Origin: Lachnospiraceae bacterium
GTDB lineage: Bacteria; Bacillota; Clostridia; Lachnospirales; Lachnospiraceae
DNA: 64,000 nt
Direction of reading: 5' to 3'
NCBI GenBank assembly: GCA_015056795.1
Contig: SVFO01000014.1
Location: forward strand, 1 to 64,000
This document shows positions 26,443 through 34,820 of this stretch, piece by piece; position 1 is the first letter of the stretch; each line of letters begins with the position of its first letter. The notes under the pieces were generated by a model. It was not told the origin of the DNA and did no database searches. It saw only the letters and a list, made by a program, of their open reading frames with translations. The translations under genes were made by a program, and so were the position numbers.

Positions 26443-28017
26443 TTATGGCGCGAGCTCCGAGACCTCGCGGCGCAGGCCGTCATATTCGGCGAAGCCGAAG
26501 CTCTTCGGCTGTCCGTTTTCGTCTGCGGAAAAGTCCGGATAGATCTGGAAGCGTTCGTCCGAATACATCTCGAGGCGCAGCTTCATCTGTCCCTGATGCG
26601 CGCCGGTAACCGTCAGATCGCTCTCGATCGTCGTCTTTCCGGGACGAAACATGTTCGTCGGGGCCTTCACGCGGATAAACCCGTCGTAAAAGGTCTCGCC
26701 ATCCTCACTGTAGTGTTCATAGCGGGTCTCCCAGGCTCCGCCCTCCACGGGAGCGTTCTGCACAAGGCCGGATTCTCCCCTGATCTTCAGCGGGAAAACC
26801 GGCATTTCCTGTTTCAGTGCATCGGTGATCGGGCGGGCATAGGGAACATCCCGGCTGTCCGGCGTCTCAGCCGCGCTAACCGGTTCGGACGGCGCTGCAT
26901 CCAGCAGCCGGCAGATCTGCAGCCGGCACTGCACGGGTCCGACATTCAGTCTTGTGCGCTCGTTCCAAAGAGCACGGGTGCTGTCCGGGTGCCAGCTCAT
27001 CGGGGAGTAATAGACCCATTTGTCCTCCGGATCACTGAGATCAACGCCCATATATCCGCGGCCCTCCTTCATGGAGCGCTCCACGTTGATAAGGGCCGGC
27101 CCGATATTGCCGGAGCGGTGAGAACGCACGCCTGCAATAGCGTACTGATACAGCACGTTCAGGTATTTGCCGCGGGTCGCGAGATCGCCGCTGAGCGGAA
27201 CAACGCCGAGCACGCCAGCATCCGTCCCGGGCGAAAAGCGCGGAGACATGCACACAGCATAGACCTCGTTGGGCGAAAGGATCGCCGTTTCCTCATAACC
27301 CAGCGTATCGGTAATGAAGGAGACCTCCTCACTGTCGAGCATCTGCAGGCAGCTTTCGCTGATGCTCCGGCCTCCTCCCGCAAGGGTGATGCCCCGACCT
27401 CCGCGAACGAACTGCTTGACCTCGCCGCCGCGCTGGATCTGCGGCAGATAATAGCCGGGATCCTGCGGATCGGGGATCAGACTGTCGATCGTGCTGATGA
27501 CAGAGACATCCTCCATCACATAAGCGTTCTCCCTGCGCACCAAACGCCCCAGGAAATTGAAGGCGTTCCCGGCGGTCAGAGAGGAAAAGCAGACATGCAC
27601 ATTGTCCGGTGCAATGATCGGCTCGGACCAGCGCATGAAGAGCCTGGGGATCCGGCTGATCTCCGGCGGAAAAACCACGTCGATCAGCTCGCTGCTCTCG
27701 CAGTGATCCAGATCGGGGCAGCACTCCAGCACATAATCGCCCAGCAAAACGCGGCGGTTATCCGCATAGCACATCCAGCGGATACCGTTGGCCCCCGGCT
27801 TCTGCGGGATCTCGCCGGAAAACAGCTCGCAGATCCCGGTGCCATCATCCTCGACGGTGAAAACGCGATACCAGTCTTTGCCCTTTTCCGGTTCACGTAC
27901 CGCGACCAGCACTCTTCCGGAATATGTATAGGTTCCGATCACATCCGATCCGAGACCCTCCGGCAGGTGTAGCGTTCTGACCTCTACGCGGCCGAATTCC
28001 GTGTTATCAATGATCAT
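26443..28017 (-). CDS. Uncharacterised protein, possibly beta-propeller-like
   Basis: Long ORF in the sugar operon; start at MIIDNTEFGR; no recognised catalytic motif. Confidence 0.7.
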   Translation of the reverse strand: MIIDNTEFGRVEVRTLHLPEGLGSDVIGTYTYSGRVLVAVREPEKGKDWYRVFTVEDDGTGICELFSGEIPQKPGANGIRWMCYADNRRVLLGDYVLECCPDLDHCESSELIDVVFPPEISRIPRLFMRWSEPIIAPDNVHVCFSSLTAGNAFNFLGRLVRRENAYVMEDVSVISTIDSLIPDPQDPGYYLPQIQRGGEVKQFVRGGRGITLAGGGRSISESCLQMLDSEEVSFITDTLGYEETAILSPNEVYAVCMSPRFSPGTDAGVLGVVPLSGDLATRGKYLNVLYQYAIAGVRSHRSGNIGPALINVERSMKEGRGYMGVDLSDPEDKWVYYSPMSWHPDSTRALWNERTRLNVGPVQCRLQICRLLDAAPSEPVSAAETPDSRDVPYARPITDALKQEMPVFPLKIRGESGLVQNAPVEGGAWETRYEHYSEDGETFYDGFIRVKAPTNMFRPGKTTIESDLTVTGAHQGQMKLRLEMYSDERFQIYPDFSADENGQPKSFGFAEYDGLRREVSELAP

Positions 28018-28112
28018 AAAGTTCTCCTTCCTGTCAAAACCAAATTGCGTTAAAGCATATTTCCGTTTGTCCGAATGATATCCCGGTATACCCACGCAGA
28101 ATCCTTAACGGC

Positions 28113-28397
28113 TCATTTTTGCGTCAGATAATCCACATACACCAGACCGAAGTGCATGTCATATCCACTGCACCACTCGAAGTTATCCAGGATCGACCAA
28201 TACTGATAGCCCAGCACAGGGATCCCCTCGTCTGCGGCTTTTTTCAGACTCCTCAGATAGCGCCGGAGAATTTGACCTGATCGGACAGCGCGTCCACCAC
28301 GACCTGTACAAATTCGGCGAACCAGTCCACGATCTGCCCGTTTTCCCAGCTGCCGGCCTCGTGGGCCCACAGCGGAAGATCCCATTTTTTCAATTCT
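28113..28397 (-). pseudogene. GH1 (beta-glucosidase-type) remnant with internal deletion and frameshift
   Basis: Frame A: ELKKWDLPLWAHEAGSWENGQIVDWFAEFVQVVVDALSDQVKF; frame B: GIPVLGYQYWSILDNFEWCSGYDMHFGLVYVDYLTQK. Confidence 0.85.
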
Positions 28398-28401
28398 CCT
28401 A

Positions 28402-30201
28402 TTACAGTTTCACACAGGAGCCTTCCGTAATCCCGCTTTCATTGAAGGCGTCTACGCGGACATAATACTCCCGACCCTCGATCAGTGCGCCGACGCGGGT
28501 CTCCCCTGAGCCAAAGACCATATAGCTGTGATAGAGCTTCTCCGGGCTGCTGCCAAAGAGGATGTTATAGCCCAGGGTATTTTCCTGCGGGGCGATGCTG
28601 ACCAGCATATCAAGACCGCTGACGCGCTCGGCTGTAAAGGTGGGAACAGCAGACTTTTCTCCGTCGCTCAGGCCGAACACGCGCAGACCGGAGACGCAGG
28701 GATTCTGCCCATAGGGCACTGCCATATTGCTCAGACGCAGATACCGGGCGGAAAAACCGTCTTCCCGGACGATGAGATCGTGGCTGAGGTCGGTGACCGC
28801 TTCGGACTTGTCCTCGATCACGAACCAGGTTTCACCGTCCAGGGAGCCCTCCAGCTTCCACTGGGTGACATAGTCCTTTTCCTCAATATACCGCGCCTGG
28901 GAGCCAGGGTGGATCTCGCCAGGGCAGGGAATATCGAGCTTGTCGTCGGCAAAATTGATCTGCACGGCGCGGACGTCGAAGGCTTTGCCCAGATCCACGC
29001 ACAGCCACTCATCCCGGCTGTTGGAGGTGGCGCGCCACCAGGTCTGCACGTTTTCTTCCGTGGCCTTGTCCGCCTCGTGACCGGGCAGAGCAGAGGAAGC
29101 ACAGGCGGCCTTGCCAACGCTCAGCAGCATCCAGGCCGGATCACGCCAGGGATCGTCCTTTCCCTCGGAGACAGCCATGGGCCAGTCACCGTAGCGCTGG
29201 TTGCAGAAGAGTTCCCCGTCTTTGTCGAAGCCCGCGGGGAAGATGCCCACGCGGCGCTCGAAGTCGTGATTCCTGCTGATGCGCATCGTGGCCGTGTGCC
29301 ACCAGTTTCCCTGCTCATCCTCCATGGTGGAGCCATGGCCCGCGCCGGGCAGGAAGCCGCCGGGCTTATAGGAATAAGGGTTATTCTCCGCCAGTTTGAA
29401 GGGGCCGAGGGGGCCGTCGGACACATACACGCCGTCGGAATACGTATTATACTGCGTGCCGGGGGCGGCATATTGGAGATAATACTTCCCATTGTGCTTA
29501 TCCATCCACGCGCCCTCGATATATGGCTTGTTGGAGAACATGCCGCGGATCAGCGGCTTCACATCGGCCGGGAGATATTCCTCCGGCACACCCTGCGCCT
29601 TGACAAAGGCCTGATATTTGGCCTCGATCTCCTCCTCGGAGGCGGGAAGACGGCTGTTGCCCTCTCCCACACGCTCATAGCCGATCTCGAAGGGGTGGCC
29701 CTCGACCAGGGCCTTCGGCTCGGTCTTGGGCAGCATGGTCTCCGGGTCGAGCTCCACGCCGTAAATAGGCGTCACATTGGAACAGCCCCAGTAGAAATAC
29801 ACGCGCTTGTCATCGTCCACAAACAGATTGGGATCCCAATAGGGGAAAGTTCCCTCGATCCGCTCATAGGGCCCGTTCAGGATGTCCTTCGTGCGCCAGC
29901 GGTCGCAGTTATGCTCCCGGTTGGAAGCACAGAAATACACCCAATCGCCCAGGACACGCACGTCCGGCGCATAGTCGTACAGCGGCAGCTCCTCCGGCAA
30001 ACGGTGGTTTTCCCAGTTCGCCAGATCGTCCGACACCCAGACACCCAGTGTCATGGAGGCGAAGATGTAATAGCGCCCCTTGAACAGAATCATCGAGGGG
30101 TCGGCCGCCTCGCGGCAGATCTGCAGCTTGCCTTGCAGGCGGGGGTCTGCGTTGAACTGGTAACGGTAGTTGATGTTGATCGGATTGCAGAAGTAGTTCA
30201 C
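28402..30201 (-). CDS. GH43-like glycosidase with C-terminal F5/8-type (discoidin-like) domain
   Basis: EAADPSMILFKGRYYIFASMTLGVWVSDDLANWE; WDPNLFVDDDKRVYFYWG; FDVRAVQINFAD C-terminal region. Confidence 0.8.
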   Translation of the reverse strand: MNYFCNPININYRYQFNADPRLQGKLQICREAADPSMILFKGRYYIFASMTLGVWVSDDLANWENHRLPEELPLYDYAPDVRVLGDWVYFCASNREHNCDRWRTKDILNGPYERIEGTFPYWDPNLFVDDDKRVYFYWGCSNVTPIYGVELDPETMLPKTEPKALVEGHPFEIGYERVGEGNSRLPASEEEIEAKYQAFVKAQGVPEEYLPADVKPLIRGMFSNKPYIEGAWMDKHNGKYYLQYAAPGTQYNTYSDGVYVSDGPLGPFKLAENNPYSYKPGGFLPGAGHGSTMEDEQGNWWHTATMRISRNHDFERRVGIFPAGFDKDGELFCNQRYGDWPMAVSEGKDDPWRDPAWMLLSVGKAACASSALPGHEADKATEENVQTWWRATSNSRDEWLCVDLGKAFDVRAVQINFADDKLDIPCPGEIHPGSQARYIEEKDYVTQWKLEGSLDGETWFVIEDKSEAVTDLSHDLIVREDGFSARYLRLSNMAVPYGQNPCVSGLRVFGLSDGEKSAVPTFTAERVSGLDMLVSIAPQENTLGYNILFGSSPEKLYHSYMVFGSGETRVGALIEGREYYVRVDAFNESGITEGSCVKL

Positions 30202-30205
30202 ACTA

Positions 30206-31054
30206 TCACTCCTTTCTTGCGTTCAGCCATTTGGCGCTCAGCTCCAGACTCTTCACCGGATCCTTGTCGATCCAGTTTTTATGACTTTCAAGCACTACGG
30301 ACTCGACGCCGTTTTCCGCGGCGATCTCCCAGAGCCCGTCCAGATCCATGTTCCCGGTGCCCAGCTCCATGCTGTCGACCTTCAAAATCGGCGTCATGGC
30401 CGGGCCTGCCTGGCGGCTGCCCCGGTCGTTGATATGCCAGAGTTTCATTCGGCTGCCGAGCTTTTTAATCCAAAGCTTCGCGTCCGCGCCGCCGTCGGTG
30501 AACCAGTAGCTGTCAAACTCAAAGTTCACACAAGTCGGATCGGTATCCGCGATCAGAATGTCATAAGCGCGAAGGCCGGGCTTTATCGGCAGCAGCTCCA
30601 CATTATGATTGTGGTAAAGCAGGTCGATCCCTTTGGCTTTCAGTGTCTCGCCGACCTTGTTCAGGCGCTGCGCCAGCTCGCGGACAGTGGCCTCGTCGGA
30701 ATAGTCAAAGCGGTACATCCCAGTGATGACCACCTTATTTGTGCCGTAGCTTTTCGCTTCCTCCGCTACCATGTCCGCCTCGCGCTCGAGAGAGCCGAGG
30801 TCGGCGTGAAGGCTCACGACCGAAAGGCCGGCCTCTGTGAGAAGGACGTGCCAATCCATTCCTCCGCCCTTGCCGGTAGGCATCCCGGCAGCCCGGGTCA
30901 TGAGCCGCACCATCATGGACGAGGGATGGATCATAAAGCGATTGAGCTCAAGGCCGTCGTATCCGGTGCCCTTGATCCTCTGTAAGGTTTCACGGGCCTG
31001 TGACTCGCTTCCCGTCACCGTGCCCAGCATGATCTGTTGAACGTATGTTTTCAT
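30206..31054 (-). CDS. Sugar phosphate isomerase/epimerase (xylose isomerase-like TIM barrel)
   Basis: GTGYDGLELN...DLLYHNHNVEL...KLWHINDRG...VLESHKNW. Confidence 0.85.
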   Translation of the reverse strand: MKTYVQQIMLGTVTGSESQARETLQRIKGTGYDGLELNRFMIHPSSMMVRLMTRAAGMPTGKGGGMDWHVLLTEAGLSVVSLHADLGSLEREADMVAEEAKSYGTNKVVITGMYRFDYSDEATVRELAQRLNKVGETLKAKGIDLLYHNHNVELLPIKPGLRAYDILIADTDPTCVNFEFDSYWFTDGGADAKLWIKKLGSRMKLWHINDRGSRQAGPAMTPILKVDSMELGTGNMDLDGLWEIAAENGVESVVLESHKNWIDKDPVKSLELSAKWLNARKE

Positions 31055-33225
31055 TTCTTGATCCCCTGCAAAATGCGATTGAGCTGGCGGATAGATTCCT
31101 CGTCGGCGCCGCCCTGCTTCAGAAGGCTCAACATGGTCATGCGGCCCATCATGCGCTGCAGCGCGGGGTTATCCTTTACCGCGTCGGCCACGTCGCCCCG
31201 CTCGGAGGCGCCCTTGGCCATCATCTGGTTGACAATCGCCCCGGCCTGCGGGTGGGAGCGGATCTCGCCGAGCGTATCGTTGATGGAGAAGCATTCCGGG
31301 TTGATCTCGTCCGCGTCGAACCAGTTGGTGACGGAGGCGGCAGCCTTGTTGAAGATGTAGCTCTCGTCGGGTTCGCTGACATGGCGGATCACCATCGAAT
31401 CGCCGCAGCCCTCCGCCTCGGCACGGATCAGATGCTCGCCCAAAAGCGGCAGTTCGAAGCGGAATACGGTTTTGCCGCTCTGCGTGCCGATGAGCATGCC
31501 GTCCACATATAGTTTTACTTCGGGCTGATTGGAGTATACTTTGATCTCGGTCCTGTCCTCACAGCGATTGATGTAGCGCTTGCCGCAGAGATGGACGAAG
31601 GGCTCCGTTTTGTTCCACGCGGCCTTGTAGAGATAGAAGGCGTCCTTGCGCAGAGCGCGGTCAAATGTCACAAGACCCTTCTGGTTCTCACCGTGCTTGC
31701 CGCCCTCGTCGCGCCCGTCGGCCGCAAAGTCGAAGAGATTCCACACGTGCGTCGCCCAGAGGTAAGGCCGCGCCTCGATCATTTTGAGCATGTGCTCGTG
31801 ATAAAGCGCCTGGTACTCCTCGGTATAGTCGCCCTTTTCGGGGCAGCTGCTGTGAAAGGCGGGGTTGGCGTCCGCGCCGTACTCGGAAAAGCCGATCACG
31901 CGGTCGGGATATTTCGCGTGGTATTCGTCAAAGAACTCGTCCGTCTGCTCCAGCTCCCCTAGGTACCAGCCGAAGTAGAGGTTATAGCTGTTGATATCCG
32001 GAATCTCAAGGATCGGGCTCTCGATCTCCAGCATAAAGACGTCCGCCATGGTGGTCAGGCGCGTCGGATCCATGCGGTGGCAGAGTTCGTTGAGCAGGCG
32101 ATGGTTTTCCAGCAGGTCTTCGTTGACCGCGCTCGCCGCAGTGATCTCGTTGGAGAGGCCCCAAACCGCGATGCAGGGGTGATTATAGCATTGGGTGATG
32201 AGCTCCCGCATCTGGGAGAGCGTGTTTTCCCGGCCGTTCGGCATGTGCATGGTGATATACGGGATCTCCGCCCAGACGACGATACCGTTTTCGTCGCAGA
32301 GGTCGTAAAACTCCTGCGCGTGCTGATAGTGTGCCAGGCGCAGCGTGTTCGCTCCGAGCTCCCGGATGATGGCCATGTCGGCGGCATGATCTTCATAAGA
32401 CAAAGCATTGCCCTTGCCCTTGAGATCCTGGTGGCGGCTGACGCCCCGGAGGGGATAGCTGCGGCCGTTGAGAAAGAAGCCCTTCTCGGGGTCGCAGGCA
32501 AATGCGCGGCAGCCGAAACGGGTCGACACCTCGTCGCCGCTGTCCAACCGGGCAGTGGCCGTGTAGAGGTAGGGGTCGTCGAGACCATCCCAGAGATGGA
32601 CGTTTTCGATCACAAATTCCGCCGTGCGCTCCACGGTTTTCGTTTCGCCATTCACCGTGATGTCAACCGATTCGCCGTTGTGCCAGGTTTCCACGGTAAC
32701 GGTCGCCGTTTTCTTTTCGAGATCCACGACCGGTGTGGCCTTGATGCCGGTCGTACCGTCCTTCAGCAGCTCGAAATGCTTGTCGGGTACAGAAATCAGC
32801 TTCACGTCCCGGTACAGACCGCCATAGAAAGTGAAGTCCGCCTTCTGCGGGTACACACGGTCGCTGTCCTCATTGCTGACGGAAACTTCGAGCATGTTTT
32901 TTTCTTTAAGCTTGCCGGTCAGTTCCACACGGAAGGCGGAGTAGCCGCCCTCGTGACAGCAGAGCTTCTCCCCATTCAGAAAGACCTCACAGGTGTGCGC
33001 CGCGCCGTTTATTTCCAGAAACAGGCGCTCTCCGGCGGTTTCCTCCGTGCTCAGCTCTCTGCGATACCAGCAGGTTCCGCGATAATAGTCGTTGCCTCCA
33101 TCCTGGCCGTCAAGGGAGTTCCAGGTGTGCGGAAGCGTTACCGCTTCTGCCGCACCCTCAAGTTTTTTCCCGAAAAGCCAGTTGTCGTTCAAGTCTATGA
33201 TTTTACGCATGTGTGTCCTCCTCAA
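31051..33225 (-). CDS. Glycoside hydrolase family 2 protein
   Basis: TLPHTWNSLDGQDGGNDYYRGTCWYRR; GVSRHQDLKGKGNALS; WGLSNEI; IGFSEYGADA. Confidence 0.92.
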   Translation of the reverse strand: MRRTHMRKIIDLNDNWLFGKKLEGAAEAVTLPHTWNSLDGQDGGNDYYRGTCWYRRELSTEETAGERLFLEINGAAHTCEVFLNGEKLCCHEGGYSAFRVELTGKLKEKNMLEVSVSNEDSDRVYPQKADFTFYGGLYRDVKLISVPDKHFELLKDGTTGIKATPVVDLEKKTATVTVETWHNGESVDITVNGETKTVERTAEFVIENVHLWDGLDDPYLYTATARLDSGDEVSTRFGCRAFACDPEKGFFLNGRSYPLRGVSRHQDLKGKGNALSYEDHAADMAIIRELGANTLRLAHYQHAQEFYDLCDENGIVVWAEIPYITMHMPNGRENTLSQMRELITQCYNHPCIAVWGLSNEITAASAVNEDLLENHRLLNELCHRMDPTRLTTMADVFMLEIESPILEIPDINSYNLYFGWYLGELEQTDEFFDEYHAKYPDRVIGFSEYGADANPAFHSSCPEKGDYTEEYQALYHEHMLKMIEARPYLWATHVWNLFDFAADGRDEGGKHGENQKGLVTFDRALRKDAFYLYKAAWNKTEPFVHLCGKRYINRCEDRTEIKVYSNQPEVKLYVDGMLIGTQSGKTVFRFELPLLGEHLIRAEAEGCGDSMVIRHVSEPDESYIFNKAAASVTNWFDADEINPECFSINDTLGEIRSHPQAGAIVNQMMAKGASERGDVADAVKDNPALQRMMGRMTMLSLLKQGGADEESIRQLNRILQGIKK

Positions 33226-34774
33226 TAGCGACCGTTTCTTCCACGAGAATCTCTTCCGTTACGGGTTCAGCATGGAGCGCTGCCTTCTTATCAGCAATAC
33301 GCTTCTGCACCTCGACCATCTCGGCCTTGCCCAGCTTGCACTTGCGCATGGCCCACAGGGTGCACAGCCAGCCCAGGATGGCCAGACCGTAGCGCAGGAA
33401 CATGGTGACCCAGAAAATGGGGCCGGAGGGGCTGTCGCCGGGCTGGGGCATGGTGGTGGTGTAGCCGATCATGGCCACACAGCCGGTGGCGATCAGGGCC
33501 GAGAAGGAGGAGACGATCTTGTCGATCAGGCTGTAGGTGCCGGAGACGACGGCGGGGATGTACTTGCCGCTGCGGTCCAGCTCGTAGTCGATGATGTCCG
33601 CCATGAAGGCCGTGTTGGCGGTGGTGCCGGCCATCATAAAGCCGTTGCAGACCAGCGTGAGCAGAATGTAGAGGATCATCGTGATCCCGAAATGTGCGAT
33701 TGTGGTGGTGCCGCAGGTAAACCATACCACAGTAAAGAAAGCAATGATGCCGAGGTTGGCATAGATGCAGTATTTCGCCCAGTTGACAATGGATTCCTTG
33801 TTGCCGTGCTTGCCACAGTAACGGGCGCCGAGGATGGCAAAGAGGATGGAGGGCAGCATGCCGCCGACGGAGAGATAGGTGGCGATGGTCATGTTGCCAA
33901 TCAGGATGCCGGAGAGCATGGTGCCCACAATGGCGGCGGAGCCGGCCTGCTGGGCGATCTTGTCAGAGGAGGCGGAGATGATGTAGGCCTGCAGGGGCTT
34001 GTTCTTGCTCAGCACCGCCCACATATCCTTCCAGTTCAGGCGTTCCTGCGCCTTGTTGGTGCCCTTGAAGTTTTCCGGCTTGTCATAGGCGGAAACACCG
34101 ATGCAGCAGAGGATCACGCCAACGAGGGAAACGAGCACGGTAAAGATGGCCGCGGCGGTCAGATAGGCCTGGCTGTAGTTGACGGCGTAGCCGCCCGCTT
34201 CGGTCATGGTGATCGAGCCGTACTTGGGCAGAAGCTTGGTGTTGAGGATGATGGTGAAGGCCATGGGAACCAGGTAGTTGAATACGGTGTTCCACACGCC
34301 GACCGTGGGACGCTGCTTGGGATCGTTGGTGATCAGCGGGCCGATGGTCTGGGCCGTCATGTTGACGATGGTATAACCGATGACGTAGAGCATATAGGTG
34401 GCGAGGAACATGCCCACGCCGAAGCCTTTGCTGGCTGCCCATGAGAACATGGCCATCACTCCCATAGACTGCACGGCCCAGCCCAGCAGCATCAGGGGAC
34501 GGATCTTGCCCCATTTGGTATTGACCCGATCATACAGGAAGGCCAGCAGCGGGTCGGTAACAGCGTCGAAGATACGGGTGAAGGTCAGCAGACCGCCTAC
34601 CAGCAGCGTGGAGATGCCGAAGCCGATGCTTGCGGCATAGGAGGCCTGGCCGATGAGGGTGTAAATGGCCATGCCGTTGAGGGCGTTGCAGGCCACGAGG
34701 ATGATCTGCCAGAGCTTGGCACGGCGGTACTGTACGCCGTCGATCTGGCTTGCGGTGAGTTTTTCCTTTGCCAT
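33203..34774 (-). CDS. GPH family sugar:cation symporter (MFS)
   Basis: FTRIFDAVTDPLLAFLYDRVNTKWGKIRPLML; start at MAKEKLT. Confidence 0.9.
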   Translation of the reverse strand: MAKEKLTASQIDGVQYRRAKLWQIILVACNALNGMAIYTLIGQASYAASIGFGISTLLVGGLLTFTRIFDAVTDPLLAFLYDRVNTKWGKIRPLMLLGWAVQSMGVMAMFSWAASKGFGVGMFLATYMLYVIGYTIVNMTAQTIGPLITNDPKQRPTVGVWNTVFNYLVPMAFTIILNTKLLPKYGSITMTEAGGYAVNYSQAYLTAAAIFTVLVSLVGVILCCIGVSAYDKPENFKGTNKAQERLNWKDMWAVLSKNKPLQAYIISASSDKIAQQAGSAAIVGTMLSGILIGNMTIATYLSVGGMLPSILFAILGARYCGKHGNKESIVNWAKYCIYANLGIIAFFTVVWFTCGTTTIAHFGITMILYILLTLVCNGFMMAGTTANTAFMADIIDYELDRSGKYIPAVVSGTYSLIDKIVSSFSALIATGCVAMIGYTTTMPQPGDSPSGPIFWVTMFLRYGLAILGWLCTLWAMRKCKLGKAEMVEVQKRIADKKAALHAEPVTEEILVEETVAIEEDTHA

Positions 34775-34820
34775 GATGATGTCTCCTTTCGTTTTTGTTT
34801 TATATAGCATGGGTTTTTGC

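Noticed and set aside
28528-30432. 634-aa plus-strand ORF and other long antisense ORFs in the island (e.g. 26596-27972, 32077-33228, 33092-34444, 35745-37250)
   Set aside because: Antisense shadows of GC-rich genes with clear catalytic motifs on the minus strand.
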